Positions 6,801-12,582 of a stretch of DNA of 12,620 nt are shown in pieces. Within the stretch, counting starts at the first letter, position 1. The number at the start of each line of letters is the position of its first letter. The notes under the pieces were generated by a model. The model searched no databases, had not been told where the DNA came from, and was given only the letters and a program-made list of their open reading frames with translations. The DNA is from Spirochaetota bacterium. GTDB lineage: Bacteria > Spirochaetota > UBA4802 > JAFGJZ01. The stretch covers positions 1 through 12,620 of the forward strand of contig JAEWVL010000361.1 of NCBI GenBank assembly GCA_023396665.1, in the 5' to 3' direction. A program made the position numbers and the translations under genes.

Positions 6801-9543
6801 CGCGTACTGGCGATTGAAGGGTCTGTCGGTCGATCTTGTTATCTGGAATGAAGAAACATCAGGGTACCGGCAAATGTTTCGTGATGAGATTCTCGCCATT
6901 ATCGCCGCAAGTCCGGAAGCCCTGTTGTTCGACCGAAAAGGAGGCATCTTTCTTCCGCATCCCGATCAAATGCCTGAGGATGATCGTATCCTGATGCAGG
7001 CAGCCGCGCGAATAGTTTTGTTTGATACAGGCGGAACACTGAGTGAACAGATTCAGCGTGCGCCGGTGAGCGATGCCGCGATTCCCAGAATCATCGCGCT
7101 GCGGGGCGGTGATCGGGAACTTCCGTTAACTGAATCTTTTCCGCAGACCAATCTGCTGTTCTTTAACGGGTGGGGAGGTTTTACGCAGGACGGCAGAGAG
7201 TATATCATCCAGATAAAGCATAAGAAACCGACACCCATGCCCTGGGTAAATGTTGTGGCAAATAAACGCTTTGGAACGGTTATCTCTGCGGGGGGTGGAT
7301 ATACCTGGTTTGAAAACGCACACGAATACAGGGTGACTCCCTGGTATAACGACCCTGTAAGCGATCAAAGCGGAGAGGCGTTTTATATCCGTGATGAAAA
7401 AACGGGAGATTTCTGGTCGGCCGCACCCGGGCCGGCCCCGGGAGTTGCGGACTATCTCAATCGACAGGGTTTCGGATATTCTGTTTTTGAATACAAACAG
7501 GATTTTCTTAAATCCGAGTTATGGATATATGTTGATACCGAATCGCCTGTCAAGTTCTGGATGTTGAAACTGCGTAATGATTCAAATACTACGCGGCAGC
7601 TTTCAGTCACGGGTTTTCTTGAATTGGTTCTGGGAGAGAGTCGGCAAAAAAATCAGATGCACATCCGTACCGGTATCGATTCAAAAACAGGAGCGATTCT
7701 GGCCAGTAATCCTTATAACACCGAATTCGCCGGCAGGGTGGTGTTTTTTCAGTCTAACGAAGCGCGTCGCAGTGTTTCAGGCGACAGGACGGAGTTTTTG
7801 GGGCGAAACGGTTCGATGAGCGATCCGGCGGCACTTCACCGGGTCAAATTGTCCGGCAGTGTGGGTGTCGGATTGGATCCGGCAGCTATACTTCAGATCT
7901 ATGTTGATCTGGAACCCGGACAGGAGAAGGATATTGTCTTTTTTCTCGGAGCCGGTCATGATCTCGAAGAAGCGCGTGAGCTGATTTCGCGATTTCAGGG
8001 GTCACAGGCCGCGTATGCGGCGCGAGATAGAGTATGGAATTACTGGAGCCATACACTGGGTGCAATCAACATAGAAACCCCGGACAAGGCTCTTAACATG
8101 ATTGCAAATGGCTGGCTTGTTTATCAGACAATGGCCGCACGTTTGTGGGGACGCAGCGGGTATTATCAGTCAGGAGGAGCTTTCGGTTTTCGTGATCAGC
8201 TCCAGGACGTCATGGCTTTGATTCATACCGAACCGCGCCTGGTCCGTGAACATCTTCTGCTGTGCGCATCGCATCAGTTTTCCGAGGGCGATGTCCAGCA
8301 CTGGTGGCATCCGCCGGCCGGCAGAGGAGTGCGTACAAATATTTCCGATGACTACTTGTGGTTACCCTTTGTAACCAGCGATTACGTGTCAAGGATCGGT
8401 GACAAAGGAGTTCTCGATGAAAGCGTCTGTTTTCTGCAAAGTCGATTGCTCGAGCAGGGTGAGGATTCGTTATATGATCTTCCGTCCGTGATGCACGAAA
8501 AGGCGACTCTCTACGAACACTGCAAACGGGCTATTCTTCATGCTCTGCGCTTCGGGAGGCATGGACTTCCGCTTATGGGCGGAGGGGACTGGAATGACGG
8601 TATGAACCTGGTGGGCGCCAAAGGCCGGGGGGAAAGTGTCTGGCTGGGGTTTTTTCTCTACGATGTTCTCAGGCGTTTCGGAGTGCTGGCGAAAATGCGC
8701 GGAGATGAAGCGTTTTATGACTTATGCAAAGAACAGGCGAAGCAGCTTCGGCAAAAAATCGAATCCGAGGCCTGGGATGGGGAATGGTATCTGCGGGCCT
8801 TTTGCGATGACGGCGGAACTATCGGCTCCTCACAAAACGAAGAGTGCAAAATAGATTCAATCGCGCAGAGCTGGTCGGTTTTGTCCGCTGCGGGATCACC
8901 GGAACGGACGAAGAAGGCATTGCACTCTCTGGAGCGGGAACTAGTCGATCGTGACAAGGGGCTTATCAGACTTCTTCATCCGCCATTTGACAAAGCATCT
9001 ATTGAACCTGGATACATCAAAGGCTATGTTCCCGGCATCAGGGAGAACGGCGGACAGTACACACATGCGGCAATATGGGCCGTCATGGCTTTTGCAAAAC
9101 TGGGCGACGCCCGGAAGGTTGATAATCTGGTTTCAATGATCAATCCTGTCAATCACGGGTCTACCGAAGAGAAAATAGTGCGATACCTTGTGGAACCTTA
9201 TGTAATGGCCGCCGACATTTACGGATCGCAAGCCCATAGCGGGCGCGGCGGCTGGACATGGTATACCGGTTCGGCTTCCCTGATGTACCGGCTCATTATC
9301 GAGTCTGTACTGGGTTTGCAGTTAAAGGTGGATACACTCTCGTTTAAACCCTGTGTCTCGGCGGAATGGAAATATTACAAAATACATTATCGCTATCGTG
9401 AAACAGTGTACCATTGTGTGTTCAATCATAATAAGCCGGGAGCAACGATCAGTGTAATTCTTGATGGCGTGCGGCAGGAAACGGCATCTGTGCCGCTTGT
9501 TGATGACAGACGGGATCACAACGTTGAGATTGTCATTGAATAA
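826..9543 (+). CDS. ndvB: Cyclic beta-1,2-glucan synthase (NdvB/ChvB/Cgs type)
   Basis: The 2905-residue inner-membrane enzyme makes cyclic beta-1,2-glucans from UDP-glucose for the periplasm, where they serve in osmoadaptation and host interaction in known species. Its length matches ChvB/NdvB/Cgs (about 2830-2870). Residues 1-130 carry the conserved N-terminal region (ISPAGTWLIDNFYLIEEQI). Membrane segments lie near 428-447, 459-484, 834-872, 890-909, 960-975 and 982-997. The GT84 core shows LDTDTD (640-645), HDLLEG (754-759) and an RxxRW motif (786-790). The middle glycoamylase-like cyclisation module (Pfam PF10091; GH189 in CAZy as I recall it), about 1340-1580, has SWGGSMFEY (1413-1421), PWGISESGE (1457-1465) and GRYGLFEAID (1526-1535). 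Two Glyco_transf_36 sandwiches start near 1636 and 2109. The GH94 end has GGGDWNDGMN (2585-2594). AAAGAG lies 9 nt before the ATG. No NdvA exporter is nearby. The frame is unbroken. Confidence 0.96.
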   Translation: MKIGIISWLNRRVLLPIGSVFLDKRIAVPIIPVEPNRAYPLLSELYNCDQLDRHGEQMARRHQLERRRGRDMLLPRLTKNEQVLIQTNEELTRGELAQHSISPAGTWLIDNFYLIEEQIGLARQHFPRAYSMELPQLRAFHSNGFPRVYAIISDLISHVDGRIDEENLRIIINSYQRVTTLKLGELWAVPIMLRLALIENLQSIATRIAVDRRDRAKADYWADRILHTAENNPGNTILELADMARADIPLSCSFVAQLTQKIQNQNSTATFALTWIEQRLMEQGLTLERQIALDSQQQAINHVSIRNSITSLRIMTSVNWKQFVEAMSRVEGILRNDPACVYQNMDFATRDMYRHVIEKIAKKGNIPEHDVAAKAIALAHENAVGSRTSHVGYYLIDRGLKFLERSYRMNRSVWEIPGRVGMKAPLPFYLSSIAVLTALFSIVAIRQFGHSDLRIFRLFGFLVCMGFSQAAIALVNWLVTVVVSPKILPKMDYSQGVPPEASTLITVPAMLSSEGEIEELINKLEVSYHSNHGENIFFSILSDFTDAKTETTPDDEKFMALTISGIRSLNDRYESSGCRPFLFFHRQRKWNKAEKCWMGYERKRGKLEALNSFLTGTTDAGILVEGDRSHVSNIRYVITLDTDTDMPRESVRHLIETMAHLLNRPVYDSARKRVVEGYSILQPRVVSSLPAEKTSWYAYIFGCDSGIDPYTQAVSDIYQDLFHEGSYIGKGIYDVASFTMAIADRLPENRILSHDLLEGAYARSGLVSGILLVDEFPGQYRDERKRRHRWVRGDWQIACWMGLRVPGYKRKSVPNPVSFLSKWKIFDNLRRSLTAIVYLTLIMTGWLCFTSSWSGVFLVSVMLLIPLVPGFIHKAFLCPARFPLGLHVRMVAGFIGIQICRLLFAVVTLPYEAMDNLGAILSTFWRVNISRRHLLEWVTHKRGSIKNSNNLLSYFRMMGIAPVLSIIMAGVLYYAGRLKFEPLLVLWTLSPVVAWFVSRPVAVRPSRLSLKQFDYLGALARKTWRYFETFAGPDDNWLPADNYQEEPLEAVAHRTSPTNIGLSLLSNLGAYDLGYLCMGQLIDRTRKSFKSMELLTRFHGHFLNWYDTGTLQPLDPQYISTVDSGNLAGYLLTLRSGLMDIRNQPVFRLSFYRGLRHTVCALREHLDYTGNVPKVRLNADTGLVKRIGVFEDTLRGLESKAQGLKATYDTIHTLLTDIRTIRDLTRQDITPGISWWLEAIENQCVSQTEDLQFLMPWLEIGLPDAAGKQVVEKLANTDSIVTLEQYSFMLQNSISSPMFHDGKPDQSDSIEKHLRQAAHRVRTRMELLDMLAEQCRHFAEQDYAFLYDQSRKLLSIGYDVTNRRCDQNYYDLLASEARLCSFIGIARGQLPVEHWFALGRLITIHKGKTILLSWGGSMFEYLMPQLIMPGFDDTLLGQTCKAIVDWQIEYGRERGVPWGISESGENSTDANLNYQYRSFGVPGLGFKRGLAADLVISPYATMLALMVKPEEACRNLQRMSVDGYEGRYGLFEAIDFTPTRSAYDHGPAVIRSFMSHHLGMSFISTVNLFMNNIMVRRFESDPLIQATTLLLREKVPATAPVDFKPSALLRVPDSFLENDLLRVFTSVQTAVPEVHLLSNGRYHVMLTNAGGGYSRWNDMSVTRWNEDVTRDNYGSFFYVKDVTNGKYWSTAFQPTCCQPVKYEAIFSQARAEFRRRDEGIETYTEIAVSSEDDIENRRITLRDFSGTIRTLELTSYSETVLTSPAADSAHTAFSNLFVQTEILPGYHAILSTRRPRSPEENAPWMFHLLVAKPFSTDEISHETDRLSFIGRSLTGKNPAAMEMTGPLGNSEGSVLDPVAAIRCRVSIPAWSSVTVGFITGMANSRQEAIALIEKYQDHQLADRVFDMAVIRGKMALQQLNITEADAQLYGRLAGSILFGSKYRRASSTVIHKNVRGQSNLWAYGISGDLPIVLLRIADPSRIALAAKLLKAHAYWRLKGLSVDLVIWNEETSGYRQMFRDEILAIIAASPEALLFDRKGGIFLPHPDQMPEDDRILMQAAARIVLFDTGGTLSEQIQRAPVSDAAIPRIIALRGGDRELPLTESFPQTNLLFFNGWGGFTQDGREYIIQIKHKKPTPMPWVNVVANKRFGTVISAGGGYTWFENAHEYRVTPWYNDPVSDQSGEAFYIRDEKTGDFWSAAPGPAPGVADYLNRQGFGYSVFEYKQDFLKSELWIYVDTESPVKFWMLKLRNDSNTTRQLSVTGFLELVLGESRQKNQMHIRTGIDSKTGAILASNPYNTEFAGRVVFFQSNEARRSVSGDRTEFLGRNGSMSDPAALHRVKLSGSVGVGLDPAAILQIYVDLEPGQEKDIVFFLGAGHDLEEARELISRFQGSQAAYAARDRVWNYWSHTLGAINIETPDKALNMIANGWLVYQTMAARLWGRSGYYQSGGAFGFRDQLQDVMALIHTEPRLVREHLLLCASHQFSEGDVQHWWHPPAGRGVRTNISDDYLWLPFVTSDYVSRIGDKGVLDESVCFLQSRLLEQGEDSLYDLPSVMHEKATLYEHCKRAILHALRFGRHGLPLMGGGDWNDGMNLVGAKGRGESVWLGFFLYDVLRRFGVLAKMRGDEAFYDLCKEQAKQLRQKIESEAWDGEWYLRAFCDDGGTIGSSQNEECKIDSIAQSWSVLSAAGSPERTKKALHSLERELVDRDKGLIRLLHPPFDKASIEPGYIKGYVPGIRENGGQYTHAAIWAVMAFAKLGDARKVDNLVSMINPVNHGSTEEKIVRYLVEPYVMAADIYGSQAHSGRGGWTWYTGSASLMYRLIIESVLGLQLKVDTLSFKPCVSAEWKYYKIHYRYRETVYHCVFNHNKPGATISVILDGVRQETASVPLVDDRRDHNVEIVIE

Positions 9544-9605
9544 GGATGTTTATATCCGTTTGCGGCATGGTATCCTGCGCTGCATGCTTAGCTGGCTAAA
9601 TACCA

Positions 9606-9646
9606 CGCAAGACGGTACAGCTGTTCACGATACCGCCTTGCGTTTT
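9606..9646 (+). terminator. Intrinsic terminator of the glucan synthase gene
   Basis: The arms CGCAAGACGGTA (9606-9617) and TACCGCCTTGCG (9631-9642) pair over 12 positions with a single A-C mismatch, extended by one A-T pair at 9605/9643. The loop is 13 nt, and four T residues follow at 9643-9646. The hairpin lies 63 bp after the glucan synthase stop, in the 125-bp gap between convergent genes, so it may also limit read-through from the minus-strand operon, although no good T run exists in that direction. Confidence 0.7.
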
Positions 9647-9668
9647 GACCTGACAACGATGACCTGAG

Positions 9669-10943
9669 CTATCTGAGTGAATCCATCCAGGGAAACATTG
9701 TCTCGTAGAGCGAATTGAGCGCGCCGACGCGGCAGTGCAGATAGCCGTCGCTGTCGCGTGTATAATGAATGTGAGTGAGCGACCGTGCGTTCACCAGTGA
9801 GTTCTTGCACATCCCGGCAAGCGGCGCGAGTATCAGATGATCTTCGGCGCAGCTCATGAGAAGGACATCACAGTTGACCTTGTGCGCTATATCCTTGATC
9901 GTGTAACGGGTGTATTCTTTAAGAACATCCATCTCGCTTTCAAGTCCCATTACCCACTTCGCATGGCTGAGCGCCCAGCGTATCTTCGGGTCTTTGTGCA
10001 TGATAAATGATGAAATTTTTTGAGAAATCCAGGGTATCTTTTTGCCGGGATATTCGTCGATCATCGTTCGTGTCGATTGAGGAAAATCCCACAGTGCGAC
10101 ATCGCCGTAATCGTAAAACACGTCGAAACAGATGAGTGCGTCGATACGGCTGTCGGCCGCCGCCGCGCGGGTTGCAAGGAGGCTACCGAAGCTGTTGCCT
10201 AAGAGAATTATCGTCGCGGGAGCCCCCTTGTGGGCAATCAGGTGGTCTATCACCGCGGCGTTCGGTTTTTCCCAGTCGCGGGTGAACACGATGCCCTTGT
10301 CGCGAATCGAGCTGCCCTGACCCGGCCCGTCATAGGTCAGCACATCATAACCGCGCTCGAGCGCCTCGCACACATAGATAAAATAGAGTTCTTCCTGAAT
10401 CGAATCGAAACCGCACAGACCGACGATGAGCCTGTTGTTTCTGTTGGCACCGGCGCTTCTGTAGTAATTCGCAGAAAGACTCTTGCCCCGCCAGGGTATT
10501 TCCATGCGCTCATATGCGATTTTTCGCAAATCGAGATATCTGTAAAAAAGCTGCTTTGATTTGCGGCCGAGTTCGGCTTTTCGCGGATCGCTGTGATCGA
10601 TAAAAAATTCCGCCGTGCGGTAATAATTAGAAGCGCGTGCATAGCATCGCGCTTTCGAAAGATCGTCGTGCGCCCTGTCGCCGCGCGCTTCGGTCATCAG
10701 TGCCCGCTTTGTCCATTCGTCGGTCCACGAGTCGAAGTCGTTTTCGCGTATTTCGGCGACGGTGTCGAGCACTTCGTTGATGTCGGCGCCTTCTGTGGGG
10801 GCGTAGTGAAGCGCGCGCAGCGCCTCAAAGTTGAAGGTGTCATCGTGAAACAGACGTCCGTGTGCGATTTTGGTTTTGTGCGTGCATCCGGCGAACGCGC
10901 ACAGGCAAAACGCCAGAACGATGATTGCTGTACATTTTTTCAT
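9669..10943 (-). CDS. Lipoprotein alpha/beta hydrolase, FrsA/dihydropseudooxynicotine-hydrolase-like
   Basis: This 424-residue protein starts with a lipoprotein signal (hydrophobic residues 5-19, lipobox FAGC with Cys20), so it should be lipid-anchored outside the cytoplasm. Residues 70-165 form a helical region with a family signature: WTDEWTKRAL, then SKARCYARASNYYRTAEFF (96-114). The alpha/beta-hydrolase core follows: GLCGFDSIQEE (175-185, oxyanion area), YDGPGQG (204-210), the nucleophile elbow GNSFG with Ser251, the likely acid Asp368 in CAEDH, and the likely base His403 in LHCRVGAL. This layout matches FrsA (DUF1100) and 2,6-dihydropseudooxynicotine hydrolase relatives, some of which cleave C-C or ester bonds; the substrate here cannot be read from sequence. 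It is the second gene of an operon with the MipA/OmpV-like gene, 14 bp downstream, with AAGGAG overlapping that gene's stop. The fold is firm; the activity is open. Confidence 0.87.
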   Translation of the reverse strand: MKKCTAIIVLAFCLCAFAGCTHKTKIAHGRLFHDDTFNFEALRALHYAPTEGADINEVLDTVAEIRENDFDSWTDEWTKRALMTEARGDRAHDDLSKARCYARASNYYRTAEFFIDHSDPRKAELGRKSKQLFYRYLDLRKIAYERMEIPWRGKSLSANYYRSAGANRNNRLIVGLCGFDSIQEELYFIYVCEALERGYDVLTYDGPGQGSSIRDKGIVFTRDWEKPNAAVIDHLIAHKGAPATIILLGNSFGSLLATRAAAADSRIDALICFDVFYDYGDVALWDFPQSTRTMIDEYPGKKIPWISQKISSFIMHKDPKIRWALSHAKWVMGLESEMDVLKEYTRYTIKDIAHKVNCDVLLMSCAEDHLILAPLAGMCKNSLVNARSLTHIHYTRDSDGYLHCRVGALNSLYETMFPWMDSLR

Positions 10944-10953
10944 GTGTTAGTTT

Positions 10954-10960
10954 CTCCTTA
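10954..10960 (-). promoter_or_regulatory. Hydrolase ribosome-binding site overlapping the upstream stop codon
   Basis: On the minus strand AAGGAG occupies 10959-10954, and the TAA stop of the mipA-like gene is 10960-10958, so the two overlap. The hydrolase ATG (10943) lies 10 nt further on. Ribosomes ending on the first gene would be placed at the start of the second, which is the usual layout for translational coupling and supports a two-gene operon. Confidence 0.7.
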
Positions 10961-11773
10961 AAATTTATATACTGCCATAAGACTTGCGCTCAATTGAAGC
11001 GGATCTTTACATACGGGTGAGTCGGCCGCGCTGTTCAGAAGAAGGCTTTCGTTTACCGAGCATCCGATCGCTATCGACGGCAGGACAAAAAACAGAAACT
11101 GCTGTTCCGCACTTATGCGATAAAGCTCCGCTGATGGTTTATAGTCCACGGTGCCGTCGGTGTCTGATTTCGTTGCGAAATAGGTATTCGCGTAGTTGGT
11201 ATCCATCAGTGAAACGAACAGGTCGTTTTGAACAAAGAACCGTCCCCGAAGAAACAGCGAGCTTTCAATGTGAGCCTCGGCCCTGAGGCCATGGTAATCG
11301 GCGCTTTGCGAGCCTTTCCAGGTGACCGTTGCTGGATGATACGAACTGCGCACGAAGACTTTGTGTAAACCCGTATCGATGCCGAGATCGTTGTAGAGTA
11401 AAAAGGGATTATTGATTCTTCCGATGCCCGCCGGGTAGCGCCCCTTGTTTCTTTCGCTGTGACTTCGGGATTCGCCGAAGTCGATCGCGTTTTTAATGAA
11501 TAGCCCCCATCGTTTATCGCTGAGTTCGGCTCCTGCGCCTTCGGGTGTTCCGATAAACAGACGAAAGGAGCGATATCCGTACTCATGTGAAAACACCGGA
11601 AGAATCTCCATCAGCTGCCGGTCTGATCCGGGTGTGACCGGCCTTGTGCGAACGGCGGCTCCGATCATACCCTGATATCCGGCCTGTTTCTTGTCCATCT
11701 GCGGCTCTGCCCGGGCGGTGGCGCCGTAAAGGCACAGCATGCATACAAGCAGCAATTTGATTGTTTTTGTCAT
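10958..11773 (-). CDS. MipA/OmpV-family outer-membrane protein
   Basis: The 271-residue precursor begins with a Sec signal peptide (basic MTKTIK, hydrophobic 7-18, likely cleavage after ATARA at residue 22). The mature part resembles the MipA/OmpV family: an N-terminal GAAVRTRPVTPGSDRQ (residues 38-53), alternating aromatic strands through the middle, TNYANTYF (192-199), and the typical C-terminal DSPVCKDPLQLS (251-262) ending in VYKF with a terminal Phe, as in outer-membrane beta-barrels. Length fits the family (about 250-270). E. coli MipA binds the lytic transglycosylase MltA and PBP1B; other members are porin-like or of unknown role. The start is set by AAGGAG (11784-11779), 5 nt before the ATG. 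It is the first gene of the operon with the lipoprotein hydrolase, and its promoter overlaps a putative TetR operator. Family assignment was made by motif recognition, without an alignment. Confidence 0.8.
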   Translation of the reverse strand: MTKTIKLLLVCMLCLYGATARAEPQMDKKQAGYQGMIGAAVRTRPVTPGSDRQLMEILPVFSHEYGYRSFRLFIGTPEGAGAELSDKRWGLFIKNAIDFGESRSHSERNKGRYPAGIGRINNPFLLYNDLGIDTGLHKVFVRSSYHPATVTWKGSQSADYHGLRAEAHIESSLFLRGRFFVQNDLFVSLMDTNYANTYFATKSDTDGTVDYKPSAELYRISAEQQFLFFVLPSIAIGCSVNESLLLNSAADSPVCKDPLQLSASLMAVYKF

Positions 11774-11790
11774 AGAAACTCCTTAATGAA

Positions 11791-11815
11791 TTAACTGGTC
11801 GACCGGTCAATTATA
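11791..11815 (-). promoter_or_regulatory. Putative TetR operator A with -10 box of the mipA-like operon
   Basis: Read on the minus strand, TATAA (11815-11811) leads into TTGACCGGTCGACCAGTTAA (11810-11791). The core is a near-palindrome about TCGA (18 of 22 positions symmetric when one flanking base is added on each side). It also reads as two GACCRRT units 8 bp apart. A perfect TATAAT (11815-11810) overlaps its upstream edge and serves as the likely -10; no strong -35 is seen. The site ends 17 bp before the ATG at 11773. Nearly the same sequence recurs at 12536-12560 beside the TetR gene. Confidence 0.7.
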
Positions 11816-11843
11816 ATACAAAAAAAACCGCTTTTATTCTACT

Positions 11844-11870
11844 GGGGGATACGAACTGTTCCTATCCCCC
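11844..11870 (-). terminator. Hairpin between tetR and the mipA-like promoter, possible terminator
   Basis: GGGGGATA (11844-11851) and TATCCCCC (11863-11870) are perfect 8-bp arms around an 11-nt loop, about 55 bp past the TetR stop codon. In the direction of tetR transcription an eight-T run exists (11827-11820) but starts 16 nt after the stem, so this is not a textbook intrinsic terminator. It could still separate tetR from the downstream operon. Confidence 0.45.
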
Positions 11871-11924
11871 CGCATTTTGCAGAAATTGCGTCGCAGTGAG
11901 AATCGCGGCGGCAAAGCCTGAGCG

Positions 11925-12536
11925 CTACTTACGAATGCCCCGCAACAGAATTTTTTTCATCGAGTCGAGAAAGATTTCGTCAATATTCTGCGGTGTACCG
12001 GCATCATTGACATTGGCCAGAAAGCTTTCCTTTGCCATGAACCATATCTGGGGCAGAGCAAGGGTGATGAATTGCATGATAAGAGGTGACACGTCATCAC
12101 GCAAAAAGCCCTGGCTGACGCCTGCCTGAAAAGTTTGAACTCCGGTGGTGATCAGTTCCCTGTTTACCCGGTCAGAATCGGTGTTGCGCTCGAGGTACAT
12201 CCACTGCACCATTCTGACAAATTTCGGATTCGTTTCCAGATGCTCAAAATACCGACTGATGAAACTTTCGAGCAGGTCGCCCCTGTCATGAATCTGCGCA
12301 AAGTCCTCTTTCTGCTGCCGGTAGTACTCGCCGAAAAGACGTCGCTTCACTTCGGCCCAGAGATTCTGTTTTGTGCCGTAATAGTGATGTATCAGACTCT
12401 TTGTGACGCCCGACTCTGCGGCGATATCACTCAGCGAGACCCTGCCGAAACCGTGTTCAAGAAACAGTTTCTCGCTCGCATCGAGCAGAAGGTTCTTTGT
12501 CAGTTCGGGATCACGTGTTTGAACAGCTCTTTTCAT
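11925..12536 (-). CDS. TetR-family transcriptional regulator
   Basis: This is a 203-residue one-component repressor, counting from the ATG at 12536. The N-terminal domain is classic TetR: LLLDASEKLFLEHGF (about 16-30), then the helix-turn-helix VSLSDIAAESGVTKSLIHHYYGTK (about 33-56), followed by QNLWAEV. The remainder is a helical ligand-binding and dimerisation domain of normal length whose ligand I cannot predict. An upstream in-frame TTG at 12548 would add four residues, but it lies inside the putative operator at about the predicted transcription start, so I prefer the ATG. No Shine-Dalgarno is seen before either start, suggesting a very short or leaderless message. The matching operators at its own promoter and at the mipA-like operon imply autoregulation and control of that operon. 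Confidence 0.92.
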   Translation of the reverse strand: MKRAVQTRDPELTKNLLLDASEKLFLEHGFGRVSLSDIAAESGVTKSLIHHYYGTKQNLWAEVKRRLFGEYYRQQKEDFAQIHDRGDLLESFISRYFEHLETNPKFVRMVQWMYLERNTDSDRVNRELITTGVQTFQAGVSQGFLRDDVSPLIMQFITLALPQIWFMAKESFLANVNDAGTPQNIDEIFLDSMKKILLRGIRK

Positions 12537-12560
12537 ATAATTGACCAATCGACCAATTAA
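12536..12560 (+). promoter_or_regulatory. Putative TetR operator B over the tetR promoter and start
   Basis: Read on the plus strand, TATAA (12536-12540) leads into TTGACCAATCGACCAATTAA (12541-12560), identical to operator A at 22 of 25 positions. Relative to the gene it controls, its orientation is opposite to operator A, as expected if a symmetric dimer binds. It is less palindromic than site A, but the two GACCAAT units 8 bp apart are perfect repeats. It begins at the tetR start codon and covers the predicted -10 position. Confidence 0.65.
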
Positions 12561-12582
12561 CCCGGGACGATAATAAAGTCAA
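12554..12582 (-). promoter_or_regulatory. Possible tetR promoter
   Basis: On the minus strand TTGACT (12582-12577) is a good -35 box (five of six). Seventeen nt downstream the -10 position falls on TAATTG (12559-12554), a poor match inside operator B. Transcription would start at about 12547, only some 10 nt before the ATG at 12536. The -35 is convincing and the -10 is weak. Confidence 0.4.

Noticed and set aside
10593..10961. 122-codon plus-strand open frame inside the hydrolase gene
   Set aside because: It is antisense to the lipoprotein signal and helical region, which have clear family motifs; no independent support.
12537..12548. TTG start for tetR at 12548
   Set aside because: It lies inside the putative operator at about the predicted transcription start, while an ATG four codons later keeps the whole DNA-binding domain.
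12135..12560. 141-codon plus-strand open frame opposite tetR
   Set aside because: It mirrors the conserved TetR DNA-binding region and has no family resemblance.
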